Shown: positions 17,328 to 26,432 of the stretch, in pieces
How positions within the stretch are numbered: position 1 is the stretch's first letter
Layout of the letters: every line of letters starts with the position of its first letter
Source of the DNA: CAZAPO01 sp044841755
GTDB taxonomy: Bacteria; Bacteroidota; Bacteroidia; Flavobacteriales; Flavobacteriaceae
Direction: 5' to 3'
Assembly: GCA_044841755.1 (NCBI GenBank)
Contig: JAXOFM010000002.1
Location: forward strand, 434,001-498,000
Length of the DNA: 64,000 bases
The notes under the pieces: model-generated
The model's database searches: none
Seen by the model: the letters and a program-made list of their open reading frames with translations, nothing else
What the model was told of the DNA's origin: nothing
Position numbers and translations under genes: made by a program

Positions 17328-17903
17328 TTAATTTTCAGTTAAATAAGCTTCTATTTTTTTTACTGCTATATGATAGGATGCTTTTAAGGCGCCTTCGCTT
17401 GTTTCTAAAATCTCTGAAATCTCCTTGTATTTAAGATCATCAAAATACTTCATATTAAAAACCATTTGTTGCTTTTCAGGTAATGTTGCAATCGCTTTTT
17501 GAAGCTTGATCTGGATTTCATTTCCGTCAAAATGGACATCTGCCTTTAAATTGTTAACCGCATGCATTTTAACCTCTTCACTAGTTATTTGCATACGTTT
17601 TGCATTCTTATTAAGATGAGTGATTGCTTCATTTGTTGCAATTCTATACATCCAAGAAAATAACTTACTGTCACCTTTAAAATTGTCAATATTACGATAT
17701 ACTTTAATAAAAGTATTCTGCAACACATCATCGGTATCATCATGTGAAATAACAATCTTTCTTATATGCCAATACAAGCGTTCCTTATAGAGCGTAATTA
17801 ATTCTCTAAAGGCGTTTTCTCTTTCTACAGGAGATTTGAGTTGGGTTAATAAGACGGTTTCGTTATTCACAAAAACACTGTTTTGACCTTTTAGACCATT
17901 CAA
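17328..17903 (-). CDS. ECF-type RNA polymerase sigma factor
   Basis: This 191-residue sigma-70 factor contains only regions 2 and 4. Region 2 reads YWHIRKIVISHDDTDDVLQNTFIKVYRN and continues with FSWMYRIATNEAITHLN. Region 4 reads LPEKQQMVFNMKYFDDLKYKEISEIL followed by the helix-turn-helix ending in LKASYHIAVKKIE. It heads an operon with an anti-sigma-like membrane protein and a Spy-like periplasmic protein, the set-up of an envelope-stress regulator. A housekeeping-type promoter lies upstream (17931-17961); I see no obvious self-activated ECF promoter. Confidence 0.9.
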   Translation of the reverse strand: MNGLKGQNSVFVNNETVLLTQLKSPVERENAFRELITLYKERLYWHIRKIVISHDDTDDVLQNTFIKVYRNIDNFKGDSKLFSWMYRIATNEAITHLNKNAKRMQITSEEVKMHAVNNLKADVHFDGNEIQIKLQKAIATLPEKQQMVFNMKYFDDLKYKEISEILETSEGALKASYHIAVKKIEAYLTEN

Positions 17904-17930
17904 TTTAATAAAAGTTTAATTGCCGATAAA

Positions 17931-17961
17931 AAAAGGTAATTTTTATATTGTTTATAACAAA
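17931..17961 (-). promoter_or_regulatory. predicted housekeeping promoter of the ECF sigma operon
   Basis: On the minus strand TTTG (17961-17958), 19 bases, then TACCTTTT (17938-17931) matches TTTG-N19-TAnnTTTG with one mismatch. The ATG follows 27 bases later. Confidence 0.5.
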
Positions 17962-18071
17962 CTGATAATAAGTTGTTTAAGTTAAAAAACATCGATAAAG
18001 TGTAAAAAATAATCGATAAAATGCATTTTTTTCTTGGTGGTTAGATAAATATGTTATAAGTTTACATCGTC

Positions 18072-18155
18072 TTAACCTACTAAATGTTACCATTTTCCCC
18101 AAATATGGTAATAGGAGAGAAAGGGATGCTCCCCAAAGCGTCCTTTTCTTGTTTC
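18072..18155 (+). ncRNA. candidate small RNA with two CCCCAAA-loop hairpins
   Basis: This 270-bp gap (17904-18173) holds two stem-loops. The first pairs TTACCAT (18087-18093) with ATGGTAA (18105-18111) around TTTCCCCAAAT. The second is a 10-bp stem (18120-18129 with 18138-18147, two G-T pairs) around TCCCCAAA, followed by CTTGTTTCT. Both loops show the same CCCCAAA. A weak -7 element TAAGTTTA lies at 18057-18064. The T-rich side of the second hairpin is on the plus strand, opposite to both neighbouring genes, which favours a separate plus-strand RNA over a terminator of the exporter operon. It could still be a 3' end on the minus strand. Confidence 0.35.
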
Positions 18156-18173
18156 TAATAGATTCTTATTTAC

Positions 18174-20000
18174 TTATAGGATAGACTGCATTGTAACAAG
18201 ATTGCTATAAACACCTTGTTTTTCAAGTAGTTCTTTGTGTTTTCCTTGTTCTACAATTTCACCTTTTTGCATAACTATGATCTCATCTGCATTTTGGATG
18301 GTAGAAAGTCTGTGCGCTATGACGATAGAAGTTCTGTTCTTCATCATATTCTCTAAAGCCACTTGAACCGAGCGTTCGCTTTCTGTATCCAGCGCTGAAG
18401 TTGCTTCATCAAGGATCATTATTGGTGGATTCTTTAATACAGCACGTGCGATGCTTAGACGTTGCTTTTGACCACCAGATAATTTGTTCCCTGAATCACC
18501 AATATTATTTTCGATACCATTTGGTAGTTCTTTTACAAACTCCCATGCATTAGCAATTTTAAGTGCTTCAATTATTTCTTCGTCACTTGCATTTTCATCT
18601 CCTAATCGGATATTATTTCTAACCGAATCATTAAACAAAATGGAATCTTGGGTAACCAAACCAATTAAGTCTCTTAGCGAGTGTTTGGTAATATCTCTTA
18701 TATCCTGATCATCAATAGTAATACTTCCCTTAGTAACGTCATAAAACCTAGTGACTAAATTGGCAATGGTAGATTTACCACTTCCAGACTGACCTACAAG
18801 TGCAATGGTTTTTCCTTTAGGTACAGAGATTGAAAAATCTTTAAGTATTAGATCATCTTCGTATTTAAATGAGATGTTGTTCAGCTTAATCTCATTATTG
18901 AAATCTTTCTTTTCAGTTGCATTTGCTTTATCGGTTAAAGGTGAAGGAGTCTCAATTACTTCCAGAATTCTGTCGGCAGCAGCATTTCCAGCTTTTACCT
19001 TATAACTTGCTTTGCTAATTGCTTTAGCTGGAGTTAATATTTGATAAGCCAATGCCATATAAGTAATGAAAGCACCACCAGATAATGAATTTTCAATCAA
19101 TACCATAGATCCACCATACCATAATAGTGCTGCGATAGTAACAATACCTAAAAATTCGCTAGTTGGTGATGCCAAATTCTGACGATTTAATAAGGTGTTT
19201 GAGAACCTATAAAATCTGTTAGTTGATTCTTCAAATCTGTTACCAAATCGTTTTTCGGCATTGAATCCTTTGATGACTTTTAACCCGCTAAGAGTCTCTT
19301 CAAGTGTTGAAAGAAAAACACCTTGCTCTTCTTGAACTTTTGATGACTTTCGTTTTAAGCTTTTACCAATTCTGGAAATGATGAATCCAGCAATTGGTAT
19401 AAATAAGAACACAAAAACGGTTAGCTTAAGAGATATTGTGAACATCGTAACAATTGCGAAAACAATAGTAAGCGGTTCTTTTACTATTAGTTCCAAAACT
19501 GCCAACATAGAGTTTTTTACCTCGTTTACATCTCCTGAAATTCTTGCAATAATATCTCCCTTCTTTTTTTCGGAATAATAGGAGATTGGTAGTTCAATAA
19601 CTTTAGCATAAATAGCATTTCGTAGATCTTTTAAAACGCCATTTCTTAGGAAAGTTATAAAGAATAAAGCCAGATAATTAAAGATATTTTTAAGAAGAAA
19701 CAAGCTTATAATAACAGCAATCATGTATAGCAAAGTCGCTTCTACTCCTTTAGTTTCATTTGTTGTTGTAACAAAATGATTCAATGAATCCTCAATAAAA
19801 GGTTTTAAATTATCGTAGGAATCATATAGTGGTTTGGTGTATATTTTTTTGGTTTCGTCAAATAATACATTGATCATCGGCATGAGTGATACCATTGCCA
19901 ATGTACTAAAAAGTGCATAGAGGATATTAAAGAATATGTTGAGGTAACCGTATTTTTTATACGGAATAATATAAATCCATAATTTTTTAATGTATTCCAT
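18174..20000 (-). CDS. MsbA-like ABC exporter (fused permease and ATPase)
   Basis: This 608-residue half-transporter has an N-terminal six-helix membrane domain (residues about 1-330) and a C-terminal ATPase. Walker A is GQSGSGKST, the signature is LSGGQKQRLSIARA, Walker B is IMILDEATSALD, and the switch histidine is in IVIAHRLS. It is likely to export lipids, lipid A precursors, peptides or drugs across the inner membrane; the MsbA/LptB-like subgroup is common next to envelope genes. The start overlaps the phosphoglucomutase stop by one base (TAATG), showing translational coupling, and the next gene up is a glycosyltransferase, which supports an envelope role. Confidence 0.9.
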   Translation of the reverse strand: MEYIKKLWIYIIPYKKYGYLNIFFNILYALFSTLAMVSLMPMINVLFDETKKIYTKPLYDSYDNLKPFIEDSLNHFVTTTNETKGVEATLLYMIAVIISLFLLKNIFNYLALFFITFLRNGVLKDLRNAIYAKVIELPISYYSEKKKGDIIARISGDVNEVKNSMLAVLELIVKEPLTIVFAIVTMFTISLKLTVFVFLFIPIAGFIISRIGKSLKRKSSKVQEEQGVFLSTLEETLSGLKVIKGFNAEKRFGNRFEESTNRFYRFSNTLLNRQNLASPTSEFLGIVTIAALLWYGGSMVLIENSLSGGAFITYMALAYQILTPAKAISKASYKVKAGNAAADRILEVIETPSPLTDKANATEKKDFNNEIKLNNISFKYEDDLILKDFSISVPKGKTIALVGQSGSGKSTIANLVTRFYDVTKGSITIDDQDIRDITKHSLRDLIGLVTQDSILFNDSVRNNIRLGDENASDEEIIEALKIANAWEFVKELPNGIENNIGDSGNKLSGGQKQRLSIARAVLKNPPIMILDEATSALDTESERSVQVALENMMKNRTSIVIAHRLSTIQNADEIIVMQKGEIVEQGKHKELLEKQGVYSNLVTMQSIL

Positions 20001-21727
20001 TAAAGATTCATGTCTTTTATAATGTTATCGATCTTATTATCTAGTACTTTGTTTACAGTATAAAATTCTTCTGCGGTATTTAATGGTTCATTCACACTTA
20101 TATAGAATTTGATCTTTGGCTCAGTTCCACTTGGTCTAAGTGCAATTTTTGAATCTTTTTCTGTATAGTATATCAATACATTAGATTTTGGAATATCAAT
20201 TGTATTTTCCACATTATTGATCATGTCTTTTGAAATGGACAGTTGATAATCTTCAACTTTGACAACTTTTTCTCCATTTACTGAAGTTAATGGGTTATGT
20301 CTGGCATCAATCATCATTTGTTTGATTTCTTCAGCGCCTTCAATTCCTTTTTTAGTTAAAGAAACTAAGTGTTCTTTATAGCATCCATGCTTTACATAAA
20401 GATTGATCAATTCTTTATAGAATGAGCTCCCATTTGCTTTAGCATGAGAGGCAATTTCACAAGCCAAGAGAGTGGAAGTAACGGCATCTTTATCTCTTAC
20501 AAAATCTCCAACCATAAATCCAAAACTTTCTTCACCACCACCAATAAAATCGAGCTCTGGAAAATCTTTGATCATTTTAGCGATCCATTTAAACCCAGTT
20601 AACCCTTCTTTGTATTCAACATCGTATGCATTTGCCAAAACTTCCACCATAGGTGTAGACACTATTGTTGAAGCAATAAACTCTTTACCATTTATTTTTC
20701 CAGAAGATTTCCAAAGATCTAACAAGAAGTTAGTCATCATAACCATGGTTTGATTCCCATTTAGTAATGTCATGTTGCCATCTAAACCTCTAACGGCAAC
20801 CCCTAATCTGTCACAATCTGGATCCGTTCCAATAACAATATCTGCATTTACCTTATCAGCTAATTCTAAAGCCATTTTTAAGGCTGCCGGTTCTTCTGGG
20901 TTTGGAGACTCTACTGTTGGGAAATCCCCATCTGGCTTTGCCTGCTCTTCAACAATATGAACATTATTGTATCCAGCTCTTTTTAGCGTTTCAGGAATTG
21001 ACATGATTGAGGTTCCGTGCAGTGACGTAAAAACAATGGTCATATTATCTCTGTCTGCATTAGACAAATCAAGGCTGCCATTTTTTACAGACGAATTGAT
21101 AAAAACTTCATCAATATCTTCACCAACATAGTTGATTAAGTCTTCATTTGATTCAAACTTAATATCAGAATAGTCTAACGAGTTAATCTCGTTTACAATT
21201 TCATTATCATAAGGTGGAACAATTTGTCCACCATCTTGCCAATACACCTTATAACCATTATATTCTGGTGGATTGTGAGATGCAGTAAGTACAATTCCAC
21301 AATGACAGCCTAAGTGCTTTAATGCAAAAGAAAGTTCTGGTGTAGGACGTAAATCTTCGAATAAGAATACCTTGATATTATTAGCTGAAAAAACATCTGC
21401 AACCACCTTGGCAAAAGATTGACTGTTATGTCGACAGTCATAGGCTATGGCAACCTTTGTTTCTTCATTAGGAAATGATTGCTTCAAATAATTACTTAAA
21501 CCTTGAGTGTTTTTTCCTAAGGTGTATTTATTCATTCTATTAGTACCAACTCCCATAACACCTCTCATACCTCCAGTTCCAAACTCTAAGTTTTTATAAA
21601 AGCTTTCTTCAAGCTCCTTAGGGTTTGAAGCAATTAACTCTTTAATAGTTTCCTGTGTTTCTTTATCAAAAGTTGGAGTTAACCAAGCATTTACTTTTTC
21701 TAATATTTGTGGATTAATGTGTGTCAT
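20000..21727 (-). CDS. phosphoglucomutase/phosphomannomutase
   Basis: This alpha-D-phosphohexomutase of 575 residues interconverts hexose 1- and 6-phosphates, for glycogen and nucleotide-sugar supply. The phosphoserine loop reads LTASHNPPEYNGYK (Ser150), the magnesium loop is GTDPDCDRLG, the sugar-binding loop is GGEESFG, and the phosphate-binding loop near the end is RPSGTEPKIKFY. The length is that of the PGM2/YbbT-like type. The start is ATG 21727; the frame continues upstream to a TTG with no family support. It is coupled to the ABC exporter downstream. Confidence 0.93.
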   Translation of the reverse strand: MTHINPQILEKVNAWLTPTFDKETQETIKELIASNPKELEESFYKNLEFGTGGMRGVMGVGTNRMNKYTLGKNTQGLSNYLKQSFPNEETKVAIAYDCRHNSQSFAKVVADVFSANNIKVFLFEDLRPTPELSFALKHLGCHCGIVLTASHNPPEYNGYKVYWQDGGQIVPPYDNEIVNEINSLDYSDIKFESNEDLINYVGEDIDEVFINSSVKNGSLDLSNADRDNMTIVFTSLHGTSIMSIPETLKRAGYNNVHIVEEQAKPDGDFPTVESPNPEEPAALKMALELADKVNADIVIGTDPDCDRLGVAVRGLDGNMTLLNGNQTMVMMTNFLLDLWKSSGKINGKEFIASTIVSTPMVEVLANAYDVEYKEGLTGFKWIAKMIKDFPELDFIGGGEESFGFMVGDFVRDKDAVTSTLLACEIASHAKANGSSFYKELINLYVKHGCYKEHLVSLTKKGIEGAEEIKQMMIDARHNPLTSVNGEKVVKVEDYQLSISKDMINNVENTIDIPKSNVLIYYTEKDSKIALRPSGTEPKIKFYISVNEPLNTAEEFYTVNKVLDNKIDNIIKDMNL

Positions 21728-21795
21728 TTGTTGTGAATTGAAATGCAAAAATAAGCAATTATAAAAGGTAAAGCTGTTTGAGCAACGTTAACAAC

Positions 21796-22743
21796 TTATA
21801 AATTTATCTTTTTGTCAATTTTATAACGTTCTTTTTCATCTCTAGAGCGTAATATGATTTCTCCAAGAAAACCTGCTACAAAAAATTGAGTTCCAATGAT
21901 CATTGTTACTAAGGAAATATAAAATTGTGGTCGCTCAGTTATTAATCTGCCTTCAGGGTTTATAAATAACTTGTCTACACCAATATAAAGAGCAAAGCAA
22001 AAACCAATAAAGAACATAAGAGCACCTAAGGCACCAAAAAAGTGCATTGGTCGTTTACCAAACTTTGATAAAAACCAAATGCTTATTAAATCTAGAAATC
22101 CGTTGATAAATCGTTCCATACCAAATTTTGTTTTTCCGTATTTTCGTGCTTGATGAAGCACCACCTTTTCACCTATATTATTAAATCCTTCATTTTTAGC
22201 TAATACAGGAATATAGCGATGCATTTCTCCATATACATTAATATTCTTAACGACATTAATATTATATGCTTTCAGCCCACAATTAAAATCATGCAGTTTA
22301 AGTCCAGAGGTTTTTCGTGCAGCCCAGTTAAATAATTTTGACGGTAAGTTTTTAGCTATAACTGAGTCATAACGCTTCTTCTTCCAACCAGAAACAAGAT
22401 CATATCGTTCATTAATGATCATATTGTGGAGTTCAGGAATCTCTTCAGGGTTGTCTTGAAGATCAGCATCCATGGTAATAACAACATTGCCTTGAGCTTC
22501 TAAAAAGCCAGCATGCAAAGCTTGTGATTTACCATAATTTTTATGAAACTGTATGCCTTTTACGGCTTCATTTTCTTTGCTCAAAGAGCTGATAGTTTCC
22601 CATGAATCATCGGTACTGCCGTCATCAATAAAAATGATCTCATACGAAAAACGATTGGATTGCATAACAGATGCAATCCAATCGTGTAATTCGTTTAATG
22701 ATTCTTGTTCGTTAAGTAGTGGTATTACTACTGATATATCCAT
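21796..22743 (-). CDS. GT2 glycosyltransferase, polyisoprenyl-phosphate type
   Basis: This 315-residue protein has the dolichyl/undecaprenyl-phosphate sugar transferase architecture. The GT-A catalytic domain opens with DISVVIPLLNEQESL and holds the metal-binding DADLQD motif near residue 95, followed by a conserved FNCGLKAYN segment. Two membrane helices at the C-terminus (around residues 232-255 and 270-295) anchor it in the inner membrane. Such enzymes load a sugar on a lipid carrier for envelope glycans or lipid A modification. Its neighbours, a DUF4199 protein upstream and phosphoglucomutase plus exporter downstream, suggest an envelope-glycan unit. Confidence 0.9.
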   Translation of the reverse strand: MDISVVIPLLNEQESLNELHDWIASVMQSNRFSYEIIFIDDGSTDDSWETISSLSKENEAVKGIQFHKNYGKSQALHAGFLEAQGNVVITMDADLQDNPEEIPELHNMIINERYDLVSGWKKKRYDSVIAKNLPSKLFNWAARKTSGLKLHDFNCGLKAYNINVVKNINVYGEMHRYIPVLAKNEGFNNIGEKVVLHQARKYGKTKFGMERFINGFLDLISIWFLSKFGKRPMHFFGALGALMFFIGFCFALYIGVDKLFINPEGRLITERPQFYISLVTMIIGTQFFVAGFLGEIILRSRDEKERYKIDKKINL

Positions 22744-22787
22744 TTAAATAATTTCAATCTTTTCAGATTCAAAAATACAGAAATTAT

Positions 22788-23315
22788 TTAAGCGTCTGGA
22801 TTAGATTTTTTCATAATTGCGGCAACTATTAATCCAATTACTGCTTGGATAACAAATGCCCATACCATGTTCTTAGCAATTGTGCCTAGTCCAAATTGAT
22901 TTTGATTTTCTAATTGTTCAACAGTTTGAGCGATAGTTTCGGCAGGAGCACCAAACCCTTCCATCATACTTATAGTAGCTTCAACTGTCATTTCGCTAAC
23001 TTGTTTAGCAGCTTCAGGATCAATAAAATTGAATAATATATAGCTTACAAGATTTGCTAGTACCGTACCAACAACTGCGGTAATAAAGTACGAAGAAAAT
23101 GCTTCTTTAAAGCTAAGAAAGCCTTCTTGTAATCCTTTAGCTTTAGCAGTGGCAACTACTCCAAACCCAACTACAATGAGTAGCATAAATATACCTAGCC
23201 ACATATTTACCATAAGGCTTAGGTCTATTGCATAAATAGCAACAGTCATTAAAGCTAAGGCACCACCTAAGTATAAGCCATAGTTAATAGCATTTGATTT
23301 AATTGAATTTTCCAT
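22788..23315 (-). CDS. DUF4199 family membrane protein
   Basis: This 175-residue inner-membrane protein has four hydrophobic segments and fits the DUF4199 family common in Bacteroidota. Helices 1 and 2 are close together (YGLYLGGALALMTVAIYAI, then NMWLGIFMLLIVVGFGVV). Helix 3 follows SFKEAFSSYF, and helix 4 ends the protein before the KKSNPDA tail. The function is unknown. It lies 44 bases upstream of the glycosyltransferase on the same strand, an arrangement I would expect to be recurrent. Confidence 0.85.
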   Translation of the reverse strand: MENSIKSNAINYGLYLGGALALMTVAIYAIDLSLMVNMWLGIFMLLIVVGFGVVATAKAKGLQEGFLSFKEAFSSYFITAVVGTVLANLVSYILFNFIDPEAAKQVSEMTVEATISMMEGFGAPAETIAQTVEQLENQNQFGLGTIAKNMVWAFVIQAVIGLIVAAIMKKSNPDA

Positions 23316-23404
23316 GAAATGTTAGTTTTGGTTAATAAAAAGTTAGTAGTCTAATTAGTGTAAATGTTACAATAAATATAACCTAATAAAAAAATCAATA
23401 AAGT

Positions 23405-23435
23405 ATTGTTGTTTTGTGAAAAATTCATAAATTTG
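23405..23435 (+). promoter_or_regulatory. predicted promoter of rpmE
   Basis: ATTG (23405-23408), 19 bases, then a perfect -7 element TAAATTTG (23428-23435). Only one base differs from the TTTG-N19-TAnnTTTG consensus. The start codon is 35 bases downstream. Confidence 0.6.
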
Positions 23436-23469
23436 CAGCTCGAAAATTGACAGGATAAAAGTTAAAGCG

Positions 23470-23721
23470 ATGAAAAAAGGTATACATCCAGAAAATTATA
23501 GATTAGTAGCTTTTAAAGACATGTCTAACAATGATGTGTTTTTAGCAAAATCAACTGCTGATACAAGTGAAACAATTGAAGTTGATGGTGTTGAGTATCC
23601 ATTAGTGAAAATGGAAATTTCAAGAACGTCTCACCCTTACTATACAGGTAAGTCTAAGTTAGTAGATACTGCTGGACGTATTGATAAGTTCAAGAACAAA
23701 TACGCGAAATTCAAAAAGTAA
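23470..23721 (+). CDS. rpmE: 50S ribosomal protein L31, type B
   Basis: This 83-residue ribosomal protein begins MKKGIHPENYRLVAF and carries EISRTSHPYYTGKSKLVDTAGRI, the hallmark of L31. It has no cysteines, so it is the zinc-free type B paralogue (as B. subtilis YtiA), which in many bacteria takes over under zinc limitation. Flavobacteria often carry only this form. It is a monocistronic gene with its own promoter and a strong terminator. No Zur-like operator was recognised. Confidence 0.97.
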   Translation: MKKGIHPENYRLVAFKDMSNNDVFLAKSTADTSETIEVDGVEYPLVKMEISRTSHPYYTGKSKLVDTAGRIDKFKNKYAKFKK

Positions 23722-23742
23722 TTTCAACTAAAATATATCTAG

Positions 23743-23773
23743 AAAAGCCTTTCAACTGTTGAAAGGCTTTTTT
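23743..23773 (+). terminator. rpmE terminator
   Basis: AAAAGCCTTTCAAC and GTTGAAAGGCTTTT form a near-perfect stem around a tiny loop, followed by a T-run. It lies 22 bases after the rpmE stop. Confidence 0.92.
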
Positions 23774-23798
23774 ATTTTTACACCAAAGGGTATTTGTT

Positions 23799-24974
23799 AT
23801 GAACTATATTTTGTTTGATGGTCCGTCAAGGAATAAGCTTTTGCCATTTACATATACGCGTCCTGTTGCGGATATAAGAGTGGGGATTTTAACCATTCGT
23901 GAAAAGTGGGAAAAACACTTAGGCTTTACAACTTCTACTGTGACGGAAGATTATCTAACCGAGAAGTACCCAATGGTTGAATTGGAAGAAAATGTCATGA
24001 TCAATGCTTCCTATTTGCCAAATAAAGAGCTTGTTGCTTCGGTAAAAGGGTTACGAGAGAATCAAGCAATTTTTAAAGAGGATGATGTTATTGCTTTTTT
24101 TGCTAAAGAAGATCAAGAAGAAATTGATTTTTCAGATTATCAGATTATTGAGTTTGAATACGAAACGCTCACTATAGAAAGCACTTGGGACATCTTCTCT
24201 AAGAATGATACAGCTATTCAGTTAGATTTTGATCTATTAATTGAAGGAAGAAAGTCTCGACCTATTCCTAAGAGTAATAATGTTATTAACCCTGAAAATG
24301 TTTTTATTGAAGAAGGAGCAAATCTTGAATTTACTACATTAAATGCATCTACAGGTCCTATTTATATTGGAAAGGATAGTGAGATAATGGAAGGCTCTTT
24401 AATAAGAGGCCCTTTTTCTCTTGGTGAAGAGGCCGTAGTGAAGTTAGGAGCAAAAATTTATGGAGCTACCACAATTGGACCAGGAAGTAGGGTTGGAGGG
24501 GAAGTTAAAAATTCAGTTTTATTCCAAAATTCTAATAAAGGACATGAGGGTTATTTAGGAAATTCAGTATTAGGTGAATGGTGTAACCTTGGAGCAGATA
24601 CTAACAATTCCAATCTTAAAAATAACTATGCTGAGGTGCGTCTCTGGGATTATGAAACTGAAGGTTTTGCGAGAACCGGACTTCAGTTTTGTGGATTAAT
24701 GATGGGAGACCATAGTAAATGTGGAATTAACACCATGTTCAACACAGGAACTGTTGTTGGTGTAAGCGCTAATATTTTTGGTGCGGGTTTCCCTAGAAAT
24801 TTTATTCCAAGTTTTAGTTGGGGAGGAAAATCCGGTATAACAACTTATTTAACCAAAAAAGCTTTTGAAGTTGCCAAAGTAGTAATGGAAAGGAGAGGTG
24901 AAGAATTTACAGATATAGATGCAGATATTCTACAGCACGTATTTGAAGAAACCAAAAAATATAGAAGAAGTTAG
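23799..24974 (+). CDS. GlmU-like sugar nucleotidyltransferase family protein
   Basis: This 391-residue protein resembles GlmU-family proteins of Bacteroidota. The N-terminal half begins MNYILFDGPSRNKLLPFTYTRPVADIRVGI and is a degenerate nucleotidyltransferase-like domain without the standard GGxGTRL loop. The C-terminal half (residues about 185-375) is a left-handed beta-helix of hexapeptide repeats, seen in PIYIGKDSEIMEGSLIRGPFSL and GGEVKNSVLF. The normal glmU loop is missing, so catalysis of UDP-GlcNAc formation is not assured; a role in nucleotide-sugar metabolism is likely. Confidence 0.82.
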   Translation: MNYILFDGPSRNKLLPFTYTRPVADIRVGILTIREKWEKHLGFTTSTVTEDYLTEKYPMVELEENVMINASYLPNKELVASVKGLRENQAIFKEDDVIAFFAKEDQEEIDFSDYQIIEFEYETLTIESTWDIFSKNDTAIQLDFDLLIEGRKSRPIPKSNNVINPENVFIEEGANLEFTTLNASTGPIYIGKDSEIMEGSLIRGPFSLGEEAVVKLGAKIYGATTIGPGSRVGGEVKNSVLFQNSNKGHEGYLGNSVLGEWCNLGADTNNSNLKNNYAEVRLWDYETEGFARTGLQFCGLMMGDHSKCGINTMFNTGTVVGVSANIFGAGFPRNFIPSFSWGGKSGITTYLTKKAFEVAKVVMERRGEEFTDIDADILQHVFEETKKYRRS

Positions 24975-25007
24975 TTTCTTAATCCTTTATTTCTAAGGAT
25001 TTAGTTG

Positions 25008-25015
25008 TAAATTTG
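25008..25015 (+). promoter_or_regulatory. predicted -7 element upstream of mtaB
   Basis: TAAATTTG at 25008-25015 is a perfect -7 match; a weak TTTA lies 18 bases upstream. A small hairpin AATCCT...AGGATT (24981-24999) just before it could terminate the GlmU-like gene. Confidence 0.4.
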
Positions 25016-25088
25016 CACGCTTTAATTTTTTGAAACAAAAGTTCATTAAAGTAAGGTAAATAATAAGAATATTTCTTTTCGAAGCCAG

Positions 25089-26432
25089 ATGATTAACACT
25101 AGAAAAAAAGTAGCATTTTATACACTTGGCTGTAAATTAAACTTTTCTGAAACTTCAACAATAGCAAGAAGTTTCAGTAATGAAGGTTTTGACCGTGTTG
25201 ACTTTTCTGAAAGTGCTGATATCTATGTAATTAATACGTGTTCAGTTACTGAGAATGCAGATAAGCGTTTTAAAACTATTGTGAAGCAAGCTCAAAAGTC
25301 GAATCCTGAAGCTTTTATTGCTGCTGTTGGTTGTTACGCCCAATTAAAACCTGAAGCGCTTGCAGATGTTAACGGAGTAGATTTAGTTTTAGGAGCTACC
25401 GAAAAATTTAAAATTACAGATTACCTTAACGACCTTTCTAAAAATGATCATGGAGAAGTGCATTCTTGCGAAATCGGGGAAGCCGATTTTTATGTAGGTA
25501 GTTATTCCATAGGTGATAGAACTCGTGCCTTTTTGAAAGTACAAGATGGTTGCGATTATAAATGTACTTATTGTACAATCCCTTTAGCTAGGGGAATTTC
25601 AAGAAGCGATACACTTGAGAATGTATTAAAAAATGCCAAAGAGATTTCTGAACAAAATATCAAAGAAATTGTTCTTACAGGAGTAAATATTGGTGATTAC
25701 GGAAAAGGTGAGTTTGGAAATAAAAAGCATGAACACACTTTTTTTGAATTAGTACAAGCTCTTGACAAAGTTGAAGGAATTGAGCGTTTACGTATTTCTT
25801 CCATTGAGCCCAATCTTTTAAAGAATCAGACCATTGATTTTGTTTCAAAGAGCAGAACATTCGTTCCTCATTTTCATGTTCCTTTACAAAGTGGAAGCAA
25901 TGACCTTCTTAAATTAATGCGCCGTAGATATTTAAGAGAATTATATATAGATCGAATTACCAGAATAAAAGAAGTAATGCCTCATGCTTGCATTGGTGTA
26001 GATGTAATTGTTGGTTTTCCTGGAGAAACAGATGAACGCTTTCTAGAAACCTATAATTTCTTAGCAGAACTTGATATTTCGTATCTGCACGTATTTACCT
26101 ATTCTGAACGTGATAATACTTTAGCTGCTGAAATGGATGGAGTTGTACTAAAAAATGTTCGCTCAAAAAGAAGTAAAATGCTTAGAGGTCTTTCAGTTAA
26201 AAAGCGTAGAGCCTTTTATGAAAGTCAGTTAGGAACTGAAAGAACTGTATTATTTGAAGGAGAGAATAAAGAAGGTTATATCCATGGATTTACCGAGAAT
26301 TATGTAAAGGTTAAAACTCCTTGGAATCCAGAGTTGGTTAATACGCTTCACGAAATCAAATTAACCGGAATAGATGAAGATGGTTTAGTAAGGTTTAATT
26401 TTATAAAGGAAGCAAGTACTATTATAAACTAA
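25089..26432 (+). CDS. mtaB: tRNA t6A37 methylthiotransferase
   Basis: MtaB adds a methylthio group to N6-threonylcarbamoyladenosine-37 in tRNA. The 447-residue protein shows all three parts. The UPF0004 domain has cluster cysteines in TLGCKLN, INTCSVT and VGCYAQ. The radical-SAM domain has VQDGCDYKCTYCTIP (Cx3Cx2C). A C-terminal TRAM-like region ends near FTENYVKVKTPW. The wording TLGCKLNFSE and CTIPLARG separates MtaB from MiaB and RimO. It is monocistronic, with its own promoter and terminator. Confidence 0.95.
   Translation: MINTRKKVAFYTLGCKLNFSETSTIARSFSNEGFDRVDFSESADIYVINTCSVTENADKRFKTIVKQAQKSNPEAFIAAVGCYAQLKPEALADVNGVDLVLGATEKFKITDYLNDLSKNDHGEVHSCEIGEADFYVGSYSIGDRTRAFLKVQDGCDYKCTYCTIPLARGISRSDTLENVLKNAKEISEQNIKEIVLTGVNIGDYGKGEFGNKKHEHTFFELVQALDKVEGIERLRISSIEPNLLKNQTIDFVSKSRTFVPHFHVPLQSGSNDLLKLMRRRYLRELYIDRITRIKEVMPHACIGVDVIVGFPGETDERFLETYNFLAELDISYLHVFTYSERDNTLAAEMDGVVLKNVRSKRSKMLRGLSVKKRRAFYESQLGTERTVLFEGENKEGYIHGFTENYVKVKTPWNPELVNTLHEIKLTGIDEDGLVRFNFIKEASTIIN

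Noticed and set aside
18050..18080. ECF promoter on the plus strand at ACATCGTC upstream of the candidate small RNA
   Set aside because: The element shares ACATCGTC with the promoter at 44128-44153, but no TGTAAC-like -35 is found at the right distance.
23470..23721. Zur-type zinc regulation of the cysteine-free L31 gene
   Set aside because: No Zur-like palindrome could be recognised near the consensus promoter.
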